Shown: positions 29,860 to 38,377 of the stretch, in pieces
Position numbering within the stretch: the first letter of the stretch is position 1
Layout: each line of letters opens with the position of its first letter
Assembly (NCBI RefSeq): GCF_900880625.1
Contig: NZ_CAAHFB010000001.1
Coordinates: 682,001 to 746,000, forward strand
Source: Halorhabdus rudnickae
GTDB taxonomy: Archaea > Halobacteriota > Halobacteria > Halobacteriales > Haloarculaceae
Direction: 5' to 3'
DNA length: 64,000 bases
Position numbers and translations under genes: made by a program
Notes under the pieces: model-generated
Databases searched by the model: none
Seen by the model: the letters and a program-made list of their open reading frames with translations, nothing else
Told to the model about the DNA's origin: nothing

Positions 29860-30888
29860 TCAAGACAGATCGAGTCCCCGGATCGAGACGCCTTCCGCCC
29901 CGTCGGCGACGCGCCCGATGATCCGTCCGTCAGCCGACGATTCGACGATCTGCATGGCGTCGTCCGGATCGAGCGCAGTGACGAACCCCGTTCCCATGTT
30001 GAACGTCCGGTGCATCTCCACGTCGTCGATGGCCCCCTGTTCCTGAACGAACCTGAAGATTGGCTGTGGATCGAACGGTTCCTCGATCACGTACCGGAAC
30101 GGCCCCATCCGCGTGAGGTTCGTCCAGCCACCGCCAGTCACGTGGGCTGCGGCGTGGGCGCCGTGTTCCCGGAGGGCACCGAGTACGTCGGTATAGATCC
30201 GGGTCGGCTCTAGCAACTCCTCGCCGATCGTCTTCGAAGGATTCGGCGGGAAGGGATCGACGTAGTCGTGTTCGCGGGTGACGGCCTCGCGGGCGAGGGT
30301 CAGACCGTTGGAATGGATACCACTGGAGGGCCAGCCGACGATCGCGTCGCCTACTTCTGCCTCGCCTGGAAACAGCCCGTCTTTCGGTGCCAGACCGGCT
30401 GCGGTCCCGGCGATGTCCAGCCCGTCGATCACGTCCGGCATGACCGCCGTTTCGCCGCCCACCAGCGCGACGTCGGCGAGTTCGGCACCGATCGCCAGTC
30501 CCTCACCGACCTGCTCGCTTGTCTCCGGGTCAGGTTCCTCGACGGCGAGGTAGTCGACGAATGCGACCGGTTCGATGCCGGCAGCGACCAGGTCGTTGAC
30601 GTTCATCGCGATGCAATCGATGCCGACCGTCGAGTAATCATTGAGTGCCTCAGCGACGAGCAACTTCGTCCCCACGCCGTCGGTCGCCAGCGCCAGGTAC
30701 CGGTCACCGATGTCGACCAGGCCGGCGAAGTCACCTTCGAATCCCTCGGTCGCACCCACCAACGCCGCCGTGGCGGCATCGCTCTCGTCGATGTCGACGC
30801 CCGTCTCTGCGTAGGTCAATCCGTCCTCATCTGTTTGCGATTCAGCGCCGGCTGAACCGCCCTCGGCGTTCGGATCCCTGTCGGTCAT
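29860..30888 (-). CDS. purM: Phosphoribosylformylglycinamidine cyclo-ligase
   Basis: The 342-residue AIR synthetase (step 5 of purine biosynthesis), converting FGAM and ATP to AIR. It has LTYAETGVDIDESDAATAAL, the ATP-binding ALATDGVGTKLLVAEAL, GIDCIAMNVNDLVAAGIEPV, AIVGWPSSGIHSNGLTLAR and HVTGGGWTNLTRM motifs. Length is normal. The start at 30888 (MTDRDPN) is preferred to one 9 codons earlier in the intergenic DNA. It stands 29 bp downstream of the next minus-strand gene's stop and may be weakly linked to it. Confidence 0.95.
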   Translation of the reverse strand: MTDRDPNAEGGSAGAESQTDEDGLTYAETGVDIDESDAATAALVGATEGFEGDFAGLVDIGDRYLALATDGVGTKLLVAEALNDYSTVGIDCIAMNVNDLVAAGIEPVAFVDYLAVEEPDPETSEQVGEGLAIGAELADVALVGGETAVMPDVIDGLDIAGTAAGLAPKDGLFPGEAEVGDAIVGWPSSGIHSNGLTLAREAVTREHDYVDPFPPNPSKTIGEELLEPTRIYTDVLGALREHGAHAAAHVTGGGWTNLTRMGPFRYVIEEPFDPQPIFRFVQEQGAIDDVEMHRTFNMGTGFVTALDPDDAMQIVESSADGRIIGRVADGAEGVSIRGLDLS

Positions 30889-30934
30889 ACCCGTGTGACC
30901 GCGCGGTGCGGGCAAAAGCCCACCGCTCTACCGG

Positions 30935-32128
30935 TCAGAAGAACTCCCGCAAGAACACCCGTTCAGTCGGGAACAGCCGGTCGAATCGCCTGCTGACATC
31001 CGGACTGTCGACCGCCAGACCGCCCTGACGGGTCGCCGCCGTAGCGTCGAAACTCCCGACGACAAGTCCCGAGAGGGTGCCCACATCCAGCCGGGCGTTG
31101 CGATCAACCGCCGCCTCTGGATCCTCGTCCCGCACCGGCTCAACATCGCCCGTACCGCCTGCAACCCGGAGGCGGAACGTCCCGTCGATTCCCGTCGCGA
31201 GCGGATCGTGAACGTCGAACGTTACTGTCTCCTCGAGGTCGTCCGGATACGGTACTGCCTCCAGAGCCGTTTCCACGTCGGTAATCCGGATCATCGCCCC
31301 TGGCTCGACCGTACACTTGACGGCGTCGGGATCCGCCACGAGGGCGAACAGCTCGGACGCCTCTGGCCGCTCGAAGATAACCCGGTCGGTCTGTGCCCCG
31401 TGCTCGCCAAGAAACCCGAGGAGTTCGCGGTAGGCGTCGTGATCGACGCCGGCCATGTACGCGACTTCGAGGCGTTCGTCATCGAATGAGTGGGTGACGT
31501 AACCTGCGGGCTCGCCGTCTCGGTCGTACCGATAGACGTGACGCCGTCGGTCGCCCCACTCGCTGAAGATCCGACGGCGCCACCAGGCCTCGCTCCGACG
31601 GAGCGACAGCGTCTCTCCCTCACCGGCTGTGAGGTGCACTGCCCGGAGTGAACGCCAGTCTGTGGGTTCGACGGGCTGGAATCGCCCCTCGCCGTCGCCG
31701 ACCCCGACCAACGTGTGTGGCTCGCACTCGTAAGTGCTGACGCGGTTGGCAGTCGTCCAGCCGAACTGCCGATAGAACGCCGTTTCGAACGGCCAAAGGG
31801 CGACGAGCGGGATCGACTCTGCCGCGTACGACTGGACGGTATCGCGAAGCAGTCGACGGGCATAACCGGTGTGACGGTGTTCCGGCGGCGTCGCGACCGT
31901 TCCGAGCCCGCCGAGGGTGATCCACTTGCCCCGCAGTCGGGCGTCGAACGTGTACTGCCGACAGATGCTCCGGAGTTGTCCCTCCTCGAACAGCCCGTAG
32001 CGTTCGCCGGGACTGGACTGCTCGACGGTGTCGTCGGTCCGGGGGCCGTCCTCGGGATGGAAGGCGTACTGCCTGATGCGCTCGTACTCGTCGGCTTCCG
32101 ACGGCGAGACGCGGCGATAGTCGACCAT
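30935..32128 (-). CDS. GNAT family N-acetyltransferase, Eis-like
   Basis: A 397-residue protein with the three-part layout of enhanced-intracellular-survival (Eis) acetyltransferases. The first GNAT domain has ITLGGLGTVATPPEHRHTGYA then RRLLRDTVQSYAAESIPLVA (acetyl-CoA loop). A second GNAT-like domain is present around RHVYRYDRDGEPAGYVTHSF. The C-terminal SCP2-like domain has VTFDVHDPLATGIDGTFRLRV and LDVGTLSGLVVGSF. The C-terminal carboxylate that acts as catalytic base in Eis is near LFPTERVFLREFF. The substrate is unknown. Confidence 0.85.
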   Translation of the reverse strand: MVDYRRVSPSEADEYERIRQYAFHPEDGPRTDDTVEQSSPGERYGLFEEGQLRSICRQYTFDARLRGKWITLGGLGTVATPPEHRHTGYARRLLRDTVQSYAAESIPLVALWPFETAFYRQFGWTTANRVSTYECEPHTLVGVGDGEGRFQPVEPTDWRSLRAVHLTAGEGETLSLRRSEAWWRRRIFSEWGDRRRHVYRYDRDGEPAGYVTHSFDDERLEVAYMAGVDHDAYRELLGFLGEHGAQTDRVIFERPEASELFALVADPDAVKCTVEPGAMIRITDVETALEAVPYPDDLEETVTFDVHDPLATGIDGTFRLRVAGGTGDVEPVRDEDPEAAVDRNARLDVGTLSGLVVGSFDATAATRQGGLAVDSPDVSRRFDRLFPTERVFLREFF

Positions 32129-32204
32129 GGTGCGTGATCTCGCGGCGCCAAAAAGAGCCTACCGTTCACGCTCCGGGAAACGGACTTGGTTCCCGTGGTC
32201 CCGT

Positions 32205-32834
32205 TCACAGCCCGGGGCCGAACAGGGCGGCGACCGCGAGGACGATCGAGGGGATGGCGACGCCAGCGTAGACACGACGATCCCAGCGGAGAACGGTCTT
32301 CCCGTCGAGTGGCCCGACGGGGAGCATGTTGAACCCGGCCAGTAGAAGATTGATCGTGACGCCGAATGTGGCGACGGCGCTTGCCGTCGAGGCCGCCAAC
32401 AGCGCTACCGGGAGGAATGCGGCCGCGAGTGCCAGATTCGTCACTGGGCCGGCCAGCGCGATCAATCCGGACTCCCGAGGCGTGATCCGACCCCGGTGGA
32501 CGACCGCACCGGGAGCGGCGAAGATGAACCCGGCCAGCGCCGAAACGACGGCCAGAAAGAGCATGCCGTAGTCGGCCCGGAACGCGGCCACCTGGCCGAA
32601 TCGGACAGCAACGACCTTGTGGGCGAGTTCGTGGAGGACGAACGCAACGCCGACCGTCCCCAGGCTCATCAGAAGCTCGCGAGCGAACGCCCAAAAAACA
32701 TCCTCGATTGGCGCGACAGTGGCCCCTTCCAGCAGGTACGGATTCAAGAAGAGCGTGAACGCGACGCTCAACGCGATCCAGGCGGCAAACAGATCGAGTA
32801 TCTCACGTCGACCAAAGCGGATCCGCATAGTCAC
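32205..32834 (-). CDS. Site-2 protease-like M50 metalloprotease
   Basis: A 209-residue polytopic membrane zinc protease that would cut within the membrane. The HExxH motif is VAFVLHELAHKVVAVRFG (about residues 63-80). The second metal motif is LAGFNMLPVGPLDG near 170-185. FRADYGMLFLAVVSALAGF is a further hydrophobic segment, and five to six hydrophobic segments are visible. It overlaps the TraB gene stop by 4 bp (GTGA), hence the GTG start at 32834. An ATG two codons in (32828) is equally possible. No PDZ or CBS domain. Confidence 0.88.
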   Translation of the reverse strand: MTMRIRFGRREILDLFAAWIALSVAFTLFLNPYLLEGATVAPIEDVFWAFARELLMSLGTVGVAFVLHELAHKVVAVRFGQVAAFRADYGMLFLAVVSALAGFIFAAPGAVVHRGRITPRESGLIALAGPVTNLALAAAFLPVALLAASTASAVATFGVTINLLLAGFNMLPVGPLDGKTVLRWDRRVYAGVAIPSIVLAVAALFGPGL

Positions 32835-34336
32835 GACAAGAGTCCCCAGAGCAGTTGCGCGCCGTTGCGGGCCCCCTCAAGCATGTGTGCTGTGACCTGA
32901 TCGATGCCGCCGACTTCCGCGAACATGACCGGGAGAACCGTCGTCGCAAAGAGCACGCTGGCGATGAAGCTCCCAACGTTCGTCAGGGCGACGACGAGGA
33001 TCAATCGGAACAGCGGTACCTCCCGCATCTGTCTGAGCAGTTCCGGGATCGGGAGTTCCTGATCGTCGAGTAGTTCGTTGAGTTTGCTGATATCACCGAT
33101 GTTGACATCAAGATAACGCAGTTCGACGTAGCCGGCGAACCAGCCCGGCGCGAGTAGGGGGTTGACGCTGGTCAACCACGCGACCGCGCCGCCGACCCCC
33201 GCGCTGGTCCAGTGAGCGCCGGCCAGTCGGGCCAGCCCGGCAGCGATGATGCCGTTGACGATGAACCACAGGGCAAACATCCGAAGCAACCAACCCTGCT
33301 CGGCGCCGCCGAGCAACAACAGCACGAAAAAGGTGGCGAACCCGAGCGTGAAGAGGTATCCAAAGAGCTTGTATACTGAAAAGCGTCGCCCGGAGATGGT
33401 CCCGGTCAGTTCAGCCATCGGCGGCAGCGTCTCCGGGTCCTTGAGGTATTGTTCGATCCCCTCGCGGTGACCCGCGCCGACGACGGCCACGACCGACGCC
33501 CCCGCCTCACGGAGGGAGAGCAGTTTGTGGGCGATGTAGGCGTCCCGTTCATCGATCAGTGCCTCGGCTCCACCCGGCGAGAACCGCCGAAACTCCTCCA
33601 TCATTGCTGTGACGGCGTCGGTGTCAGTCAACTCCTCGATGTCGAACTCCTCGACGTCCTCGACGTCGTCCCCGGCAGTCCGGGCAAGCGCGAACGCGAG
33701 CGGGATGGCGATGACCGCGCCGATGCCCAGCGCCATCCCAAAGACGTCGATGACACTCGCCAGCGGCCCGAGGGCACCGATCCCGCCGACCAGGGAGACG
33801 CCGCCCAGGACGGTAGCGATGACGGCCACGAACAGGCCGACAGTCAGACCGATCGTCCAGGCAGCCGTCCAGGGCCCGGCGACACCGACGAGCATCCCGC
33901 CGAAGAGCTTTAATTTCTCTATGCCAGTGAGGCGTCGCCAGAACCGCTGGATCGTCGTCTGGATGTTCCGGTCGACCAGTGCGACGTCGATTCCGTTCTG
34001 TTCGGCCGTTTCGACGCCCGCCATCATGTCTGCGCCGGGTGTCACGTCGAAGCGGTCACCCAGCCGCGCCTGGACGTACGAGAGCATCCAGTAGGCCAGA
34101 AACTGGAAGACGGTATTTCCCTCTAGCAGGTCGCTGGGTTCGATATCGTCAGGGGACTCTCCCTTGAGCTGTCGATACCGGCCCTCGTCGAGTTCGACGG
34201 CCACCATATCCGGTTGTTCCGCCTCAATCGTCTCCCTGACGCGCTCGGCGCTCTCCTCGGAGACGTGGGCGGTCCCGACCAAGTTGATCGAACCCGCCCC
34301 CGAGGCGCCAGGCGATTCACCGACTGGATCGCTCAT
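32831..34336 (-). CDS. TraB family protein (PrgY-like)
   Basis: A 501-residue protein. The N-terminal TraB/Tiki-like domain has INLVGTAHVSEESAERVRET (GX2H motif) and PDMVAVELDEGRYRQLKG, plus VVAVVGAGHREGIEQYLKD (second GX2H), which together form a putative metalloprotease site. The C-terminal ~220 residues are a multi-helix membrane domain (FATFFVLLLLGGAEQGWLLR and others). An extra hydrophobic block interrupts the N-terminal domain around residues 150-215. In bacteria PrgY limits pheromone signalling; the archaeal role is unknown. It is translationally coupled to the M50 protease, suggesting joint membrane proteolysis. Confidence 0.9.
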   Translation of the reverse strand: MSDPVGESPGASGAGSINLVGTAHVSEESAERVRETIEAEQPDMVAVELDEGRYRQLKGESPDDIEPSDLLEGNTVFQFLAYWMLSYVQARLGDRFDVTPGADMMAGVETAEQNGIDVALVDRNIQTTIQRFWRRLTGIEKLKLFGGMLVGVAGPWTAAWTIGLTVGLFVAVIATVLGGVSLVGGIGALGPLASVIDVFGMALGIGAVIAIPLAFALARTAGDDVEDVEEFDIEELTDTDAVTAMMEEFRRFSPGGAEALIDERDAYIAHKLLSLREAGASVVAVVGAGHREGIEQYLKDPETLPPMAELTGTISGRRFSVYKLFGYLFTLGFATFFVLLLLGGAEQGWLLRMFALWFIVNGIIAAGLARLAGAHWTSAGVGGAVAWLTSVNPLLAPGWFAGYVELRYLDVNIGDISKLNELLDDQELPIPELLRQMREVPLFRLILVVALTNVGSFIASVLFATTVLPVMFAEVGGIDQVTAHMLEGARNGAQLLWGLLS

Positions 34337-34362
34337 CGTCCGTTCTACCAGTCCCGAGTTCC

Positions 34363-34950
34363 TTACGATTGTCGGGTTGGCTCCGCGGCGTTTCGGGCAG
34401 CGACCACGAGCGTCTCCCGACGATCCGCGACACGATCGACGTCGAATCCGTGATCTTCAAAGTGTCTGCCGACGGTTTCGGCGTCGTAGCGCTCGGACAG
34501 TGGCGGCCCACGATCGCCAGCCCCGGACGCCGACCAGTCTGCGATCACGATCCGCCCATCATTTTCGAGTAGCCGACCCAGTTCCGCCAGGGCCGCGTCA
34601 CTGGCGAACTCGTGGTAGGTCATCGTCGAGTAGGCCCCGGCGAGTGCGTCCGTCCGGACGGGCACCGCACCGATCGTGGCCGTCACCCGGTGGACGTTCG
34701 CAGGAACGCCGTATTCTCCGAACGCCGCATGCATCGTCGGCTGGAGATCGACCGCGAGGATCCGGCCGACGTGCGGGGCGATCGAACGGGTGTAAAAGCC
34801 CGTGCCACTACCCAGGTCGGCAACCGGATCATCGGCCCCTGGATCTAACGCGCCGAGCAGTTCGTCCACCGAGAGATAGGCGTACCGGGACTCGTCTTCC
34901 AGCCGTTCGGCACCGTCAGCGTCGAACGTGTGGTGGCCCATGTCCGCCAT
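34363..34950 (-). CDS. Class I SAM-dependent methyltransferase
   Basis: A 195-residue methyltransferase. Motif I is VADLGSGTGFYTRSIAPHVG at about residue 43. The acidic residue after beta2 is in ILAVDLQPTMH, motif IV is around GAYSTMTYHEFASD, and NDGRIVIADWSASGAGDRGP is the typical motif-V area. The ATG at 34950 (MADMGHHTFDADGAERLEDE) is chosen over a longer non-acidic extension. The substrate is unknown; the HTFD start resembles small UbiE/Arsenite-type methyltransferases in haloarchaea. Confidence 0.88.
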   Translation of the reverse strand: MADMGHHTFDADGAERLEDESRYAYLSVDELLGALDPGADDPVADLGSGTGFYTRSIAPHVGRILAVDLQPTMHAAFGEYGVPANVHRVTATIGAVPVRTDALAGAYSTMTYHEFASDAALAELGRLLENDGRIVIADWSASGAGDRGPPLSERYDAETVGRHFEDHGFDVDRVADRRETLVVAARNAAEPTRQS

Positions 34951-35139
34951 CGGAACTCTGTGGGGAAAAACGGCCGGACGATGGTGACTGTCGTCGTCGA
35001 TAACGCGCCTTCGTGCCGACCGACTGCACGTCCGGCTGGTCTGAGGAGGGCGACTGTTCCCCACTGTGATCGAGGCTCCGAGAGAGACGTTCGGTCGAAC
35101 GTGGGGCCGCTACCCGTCTGAGGCGTCGGTGACCGCCAA

Positions 35140-35697
35140 TCAGCGATCGTACGTCGCTGCTAACGTGGTCTCCCCCAGGCGCATTCCATCCATCGCAGGC
35201 CGCACGGAAGATCGTCTGGCACCCGGTTCGACCGACAGCGTCGATTCGAGTGCGGTCATCGTGAAGCGATACGTGTGTGGACCGTCGTCTGCCGGCGGAG
35301 CGGGTCCACGATAGCCGACAGTCCCGAAGTCGTTCGTCCCCTGTCGTGCCCCACCAATCTCCGGTAGCGTCCCGGAAACAGGGAGCCCCGCCGGGATCTC
35401 CCGTCGTGCCCCCGGGACGTCCCAGAGCAACCAGTGAACGAAGTCGTCCGCGTCCGGGTCCTCGACGATCAACACCACAGTTTCGGTCCCATCCGGGACG
35501 GACTCGATCATTAGCGGTGGCGAACGATTCGGTCCGTCGGTTGTGTATCGTTCCGGAATCGAACCGCCGTCTTCGAACGCCGGGGAACCGAACGCAAGGT
35601 CGTTTCTCGGCACCGTCGTCGTTCCCTCCTGGCAGCCGACGACCCCGAGTGTACTCGCCAGGCCGATCCGCCGGAGCCACGTTCGGCGAGTCTCCAT
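35140..35697 (-). CDS. YbhB/YbcL (PEBP) family lipoprotein
   Basis: A 185-residue phosphatidylethanolamine-binding-like protein. The N-terminus METRRTWLRRIGLASTLGVV ending in GC gives a twin-arginine-like signal and a lipobox, so it is probably a Tat-exported lipoprotein. The PEBP core shows FEDGGSIPERYTTDGPNRSP, LIVEDPDADDFVHWLLWDVP (DPD and HW motifs) and GTVGYRGPAPPADDGPHTYR. Function of archaeal YbhB proteins is unclear. Confidence 0.88.
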   Translation of the reverse strand: METRRTWLRRIGLASTLGVVGCQEGTTTVPRNDLAFGSPAFEDGGSIPERYTTDGPNRSPPLMIESVPDGTETVVLIVEDPDADDFVHWLLWDVPGARREIPAGLPVSGTLPEIGGARQGTNDFGTVGYRGPAPPADDGPHTYRFTMTALESTLSVEPGARRSSVRPAMDGMRLGETTLAATYDR

Positions 35698-35771
35698 ACT
35701 TGCGGGTTCGAGGGCCGCCGGAAAAGGTCTGTCCCGCGGGCTTGATATAGATCGGTGAACATGGTGCTACT

Positions 35772-35951
35772 ATGATCGACATCGAGCCACCGAGCGATCG
35801 AGAGTGTGAGCGTTGTGGGCGGACGGAAGTCTGGAACGACGAACTGGGCGTCTGGCGTGTACCCGACGATGGCGACGTGACGCGGGGCCGCCCGCATTGT
35901 CTCCACGAGTGGGACATCAACGGAACCTACAATCCCGTCGCTGATGTCTGA
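35772..35951 (+). CDS. HEWD family protein, 59 aa
   Basis: A small protein with CERCGRTEVWNDELGVWRV, then GRPHCLHEWDINGTYNPVADV. The CERC pair, a third Cys and HEWD form a likely zinc site, and the HEWDINGTY segment names the haloarchaeal HEWD family. TATA-like gatatag lies about 26 nt before the ATG at 35772, giving a leaderless transcript. Function unknown; such zinc microproteins are common in haloarchaea. Confidence 0.85.
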   Translation: MIDIEPPSDRECERCGRTEVWNDELGVWRVPDDGDVTRGRPHCLHEWDINGTYNPVADV

Positions 35952-36024
35952 AATGGCTGTCGCTCCGGCGTGAGGACCCATCTAGTAAATACAATTATAT
36001 CCCCAGAAGTTATTTCTATGCGTT

Positions 36025-36201
36025 ATGGCACCGAAGTGCAAGCTCTGCCGACGGCGACTCGACCCGTCGGACAGTGAACGGTGTGTGTCTGTGGGCGGAC
36101 GATAGACGAAAACCTGCCGTGATCGCCACGTGTCGTGGTATCCACGCGGGTCCGGCGACCGCTGGATCGGCGACGAAGAATACTGCTTATCTCATCGATA
36201 G
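36025..36201 (+). pseudogene. Zinc-ribbon microprotein frame with an in-frame TAG
   Basis: From the ATG at 36025 the frame encodes MAPKCKLCRRRLDPSDSERC then VSVGGR and a TAG (36103-36105). The same frame continues TKTCRDRHVSWYPRGSGDRW then IGDEEYCLSHR and a TAG at 36199-36201. The second half is clearly protein-like (CxxH/CxxH zinc pattern, acidic GDEEY). The interior TAG is therefore either a nonsense mutation in a 58-residue zinc protein, or readthrough, or the first 26 residues alone are the product. TATA aattatatcc lies about 28 nt upstream of the ATG. Confidence 0.5.
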
Positions 36202-36264
36202 CTGTCGAAACGGTGAGAGCGTGGCCGGACCAATCTCGGGCCGAGACGGGAACTTATTTCTCGA

Positions 36265-37287
36265 TCACAGGGCGGGGATCAGTCCCTGCTCGAAGACCCC
36301 GACTGTGGTCAACAGGCCGATCAGCAACGTCGTGAGGACGATCGCGACCGCCGGCGGGTCGACGTGCGTATCGGCGTGAGCGTACAGCACCCGTCCGGCG
36401 AGTTCGCCGGCGAGTCCGCTCACGACGCCGAAGACGGCGCCAGCGAGCAGCGCGAGTTGTGTATTTGCACCCGGAAGCGACAGGGCGGCGATACTCGCGG
36501 GGAGAGCGAGGTGGTAGACGATCGGGAACCGTCGCTCCCCGACGACCAGAAACGCCAGCGACGCCGCGGCGATCCCGAACGCCAGGTAGTAGCTCTCGGT
36601 GAGGACCGCCACGTACGCCGAAAACACCCCGACCACCAGGCCCAGTATCGCCTGCTGCTGCCAGCCGTACTGCTGGGTCGCCCAGGGTTCGACCGCTGGA
36701 CGAGGGGTGCCCTCGCTCTCTTCGTCACCCGACAGGGCGGTCCTGATCGCACCGCGCTCGTAGGACGACATGTCGAGCAGGCCGGCGGAGAGCCGACCCA
36801 CAAGCGGGTAGCCGAAAGCGACACGGGCCAGCAGTCCCGTCACGACGACGCTCGTCATGACCGGGTCGACGGGCAATCCGACAGTCCAGACGAGCGTCGC
36901 GATCCAGTATCCCAGTACGCCGAAGGCACCGCCGGCCAGCATCGCGTCCGGCCGGACGCCGATCGCCCGGTAAATGTCCTTAGCATTGTGATACGGGAAC
37001 GCCGAGTCGGGACGTTCCCGACGGCCGACGTAGGCCGCCGCCGCGACACCACCCGCGAAGGCGACGTGCGGACCGAGTGCCGGACCGTAGCCGATCAGGG
37101 CCGTCAGGCCGGTTGCGGCCGGGTCACCGGGTGTGGCAGCGACCAGGTAGTTACCTACTTCGCCCACGACGATCGTGAGGCCGGCGAGACTCAGGGCAGC
37201 GGTCCCGCCGACCGCAGCGCCGATCGCACCGCCAGCGAAAGCCACGACCAACAGTTCGACGGCGAAAAACCCCGCCTCAGCGACCAT
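36265..37287 (-). CDS. Polytopic membrane protein of unknown function
   Basis: A 340-residue protein with about nine hydrophobic segments, Gly/Ala-rich (FAGGAIGAAVGGTAALSLAG, GYGPALGPHVAFAGGVAAAA, LALLAGAVFGVVSGLAGELA). A hydrophilic loop in the middle reads SGDEESEGTPRPAVEPWATQ. A conserved-looking RPDSAFPYHNAKDIYRAIGV segment lies between helices. I do not recognise a named family with certainty. Haloarchaeal homologues are usually called hypothetical. It neighbours the glycosylation locus but no functional link is visible. Confidence 0.75.
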   Translation of the reverse strand: MVAEAGFFAVELLVVAFAGGAIGAAVGGTAALSLAGLTIVVGEVGNYLVAATPGDPAATGLTALIGYGPALGPHVAFAGGVAAAAYVGRRERPDSAFPYHNAKDIYRAIGVRPDAMLAGGAFGVLGYWIATLVWTVGLPVDPVMTSVVVTGLLARVAFGYPLVGRLSAGLLDMSSYERGAIRTALSGDEESEGTPRPAVEPWATQQYGWQQQAILGLVVGVFSAYVAVLTESYYLAFGIAAASLAFLVVGERRFPIVYHLALPASIAALSLPGANTQLALLAGAVFGVVSGLAGELAGRVLYAHADTHVDPPAVAIVLTTLLIGLLTTVGVFEQGLIPAL

Positions 37288-37375
37288 CGCGTCTCACCCC
37301 GCGGACGCGCACGGAGGGCTGTACCAGGACCATGACTGTCTTCATCGGTAGTTACCTCTGTCCCAGGGGGTGTAG

Positions 37376-38288
37376 TTAGTAGTGACTATCTCGAGACACG
37401 GCACCGTGCCGTCCGCCGAAACGTTCACCGTGATCGGCACACACGACGACAGCCGTCTTCTCCCATTGGCCCGCCTCTTGTGACCACTCGAACAGGTGCC
37501 CGACGTGGTGTTCCATGTAGGCGATCTCGGCGTCGTACAGCGACTGAATCGCTTCCAGCTCCTCTCGTCGATTTCGTAGGCCCCCGTGTTGTACAGTTTC
37601 GTGTCCTGACAGACCTCGTTAGGATCGACGCCAGGCGCGAATGGCTCGCGGTACTCTTCGGGTGAGTGATACGGCAGGTGGGCGTCCATCAGGTTGACGA
37701 ACGGGAAGAACTCGTCGTCAGCGTCGTCGATAAAATCCTTCGTCTTCTCGATCGCATTCGGTGTCTTCGAGTCATCACCCTCGCTCTCGAAGGACTTATG
37801 CAAGGAGTTGCCCACGTTGGTCAGGCCGGCGACGGATTTCCGGAGGACGGCGTAGTCGTTCAACGCTTTCCAGGCCCGGGCAAGCGGCCCCAAGAGGAAC
37901 TCTCCCGGCAACAACTCGAAGCAGTGGACCTGGCCGTCGAAACCATCCGATAGATGGGCGAATGGTATTATCCAAGCGTTAGAGGAGTAACAGGCCGTCT
38001 CGTAGCCGGAACCAGACAGCACCTCCGCGCGCGTCGTCTCCCTTTCGAGATACGGGTTCTCCTGGGTTGTGCCGTGTTGGCTGGGGCACGACCCGTGAAC
38101 ATCGACCTGTGAGACGGAACGGTCGAAGGTGCCGGCGCGACGGCCTGCTCATAGACGCGTGCGTCCTCGACAAAATCGACCAGATTCGGGGTCGTCAGCG
38201 TGTCGTGCCCGTAGAGAGAAGGGCGGTCTTTCCGAACCGTATCCAGCACCACGAACAGCACGTTACTTGGGGACCGATCGCCGCTCAT
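37376..38288 (-). pseudogene. Decayed sulfatase/alkaline phosphatase-superfamily gene
   Basis: The N-terminus is typical of archaeal sulfatases: SNVLFVVLDTVRKDRPSLYG, then PSTVPSHRSMFTG. At about 38097 the frame shifts, and translation in the next frame continues CPSQHGTTQENPYLERE, LSGSGYETACYSSNAWIIPF and FVNLMDAHLPYHSPEEYREP. A second shift near 37565 leads to EAIQSLYDAEIAYMEHHVG, AVVVCADHGERFGG and a stop at 37376. The C-terminal third is missing. The metal-binding first motif is retained as LDTVRKD. At least two frameshifts plus truncation make it non-functional. Sulfatase-like genes often accompany agl glycosylation clusters. Confidence 0.88.
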
Positions 38289-38377
38289 TGATCGCCGGAA
38301 CGGGGAACGAAACTTGATATCCGCGATACGTGTACTGTGGGGCCGGACTCTTTCGACGAGAACCCGCCCGTCAGAAG

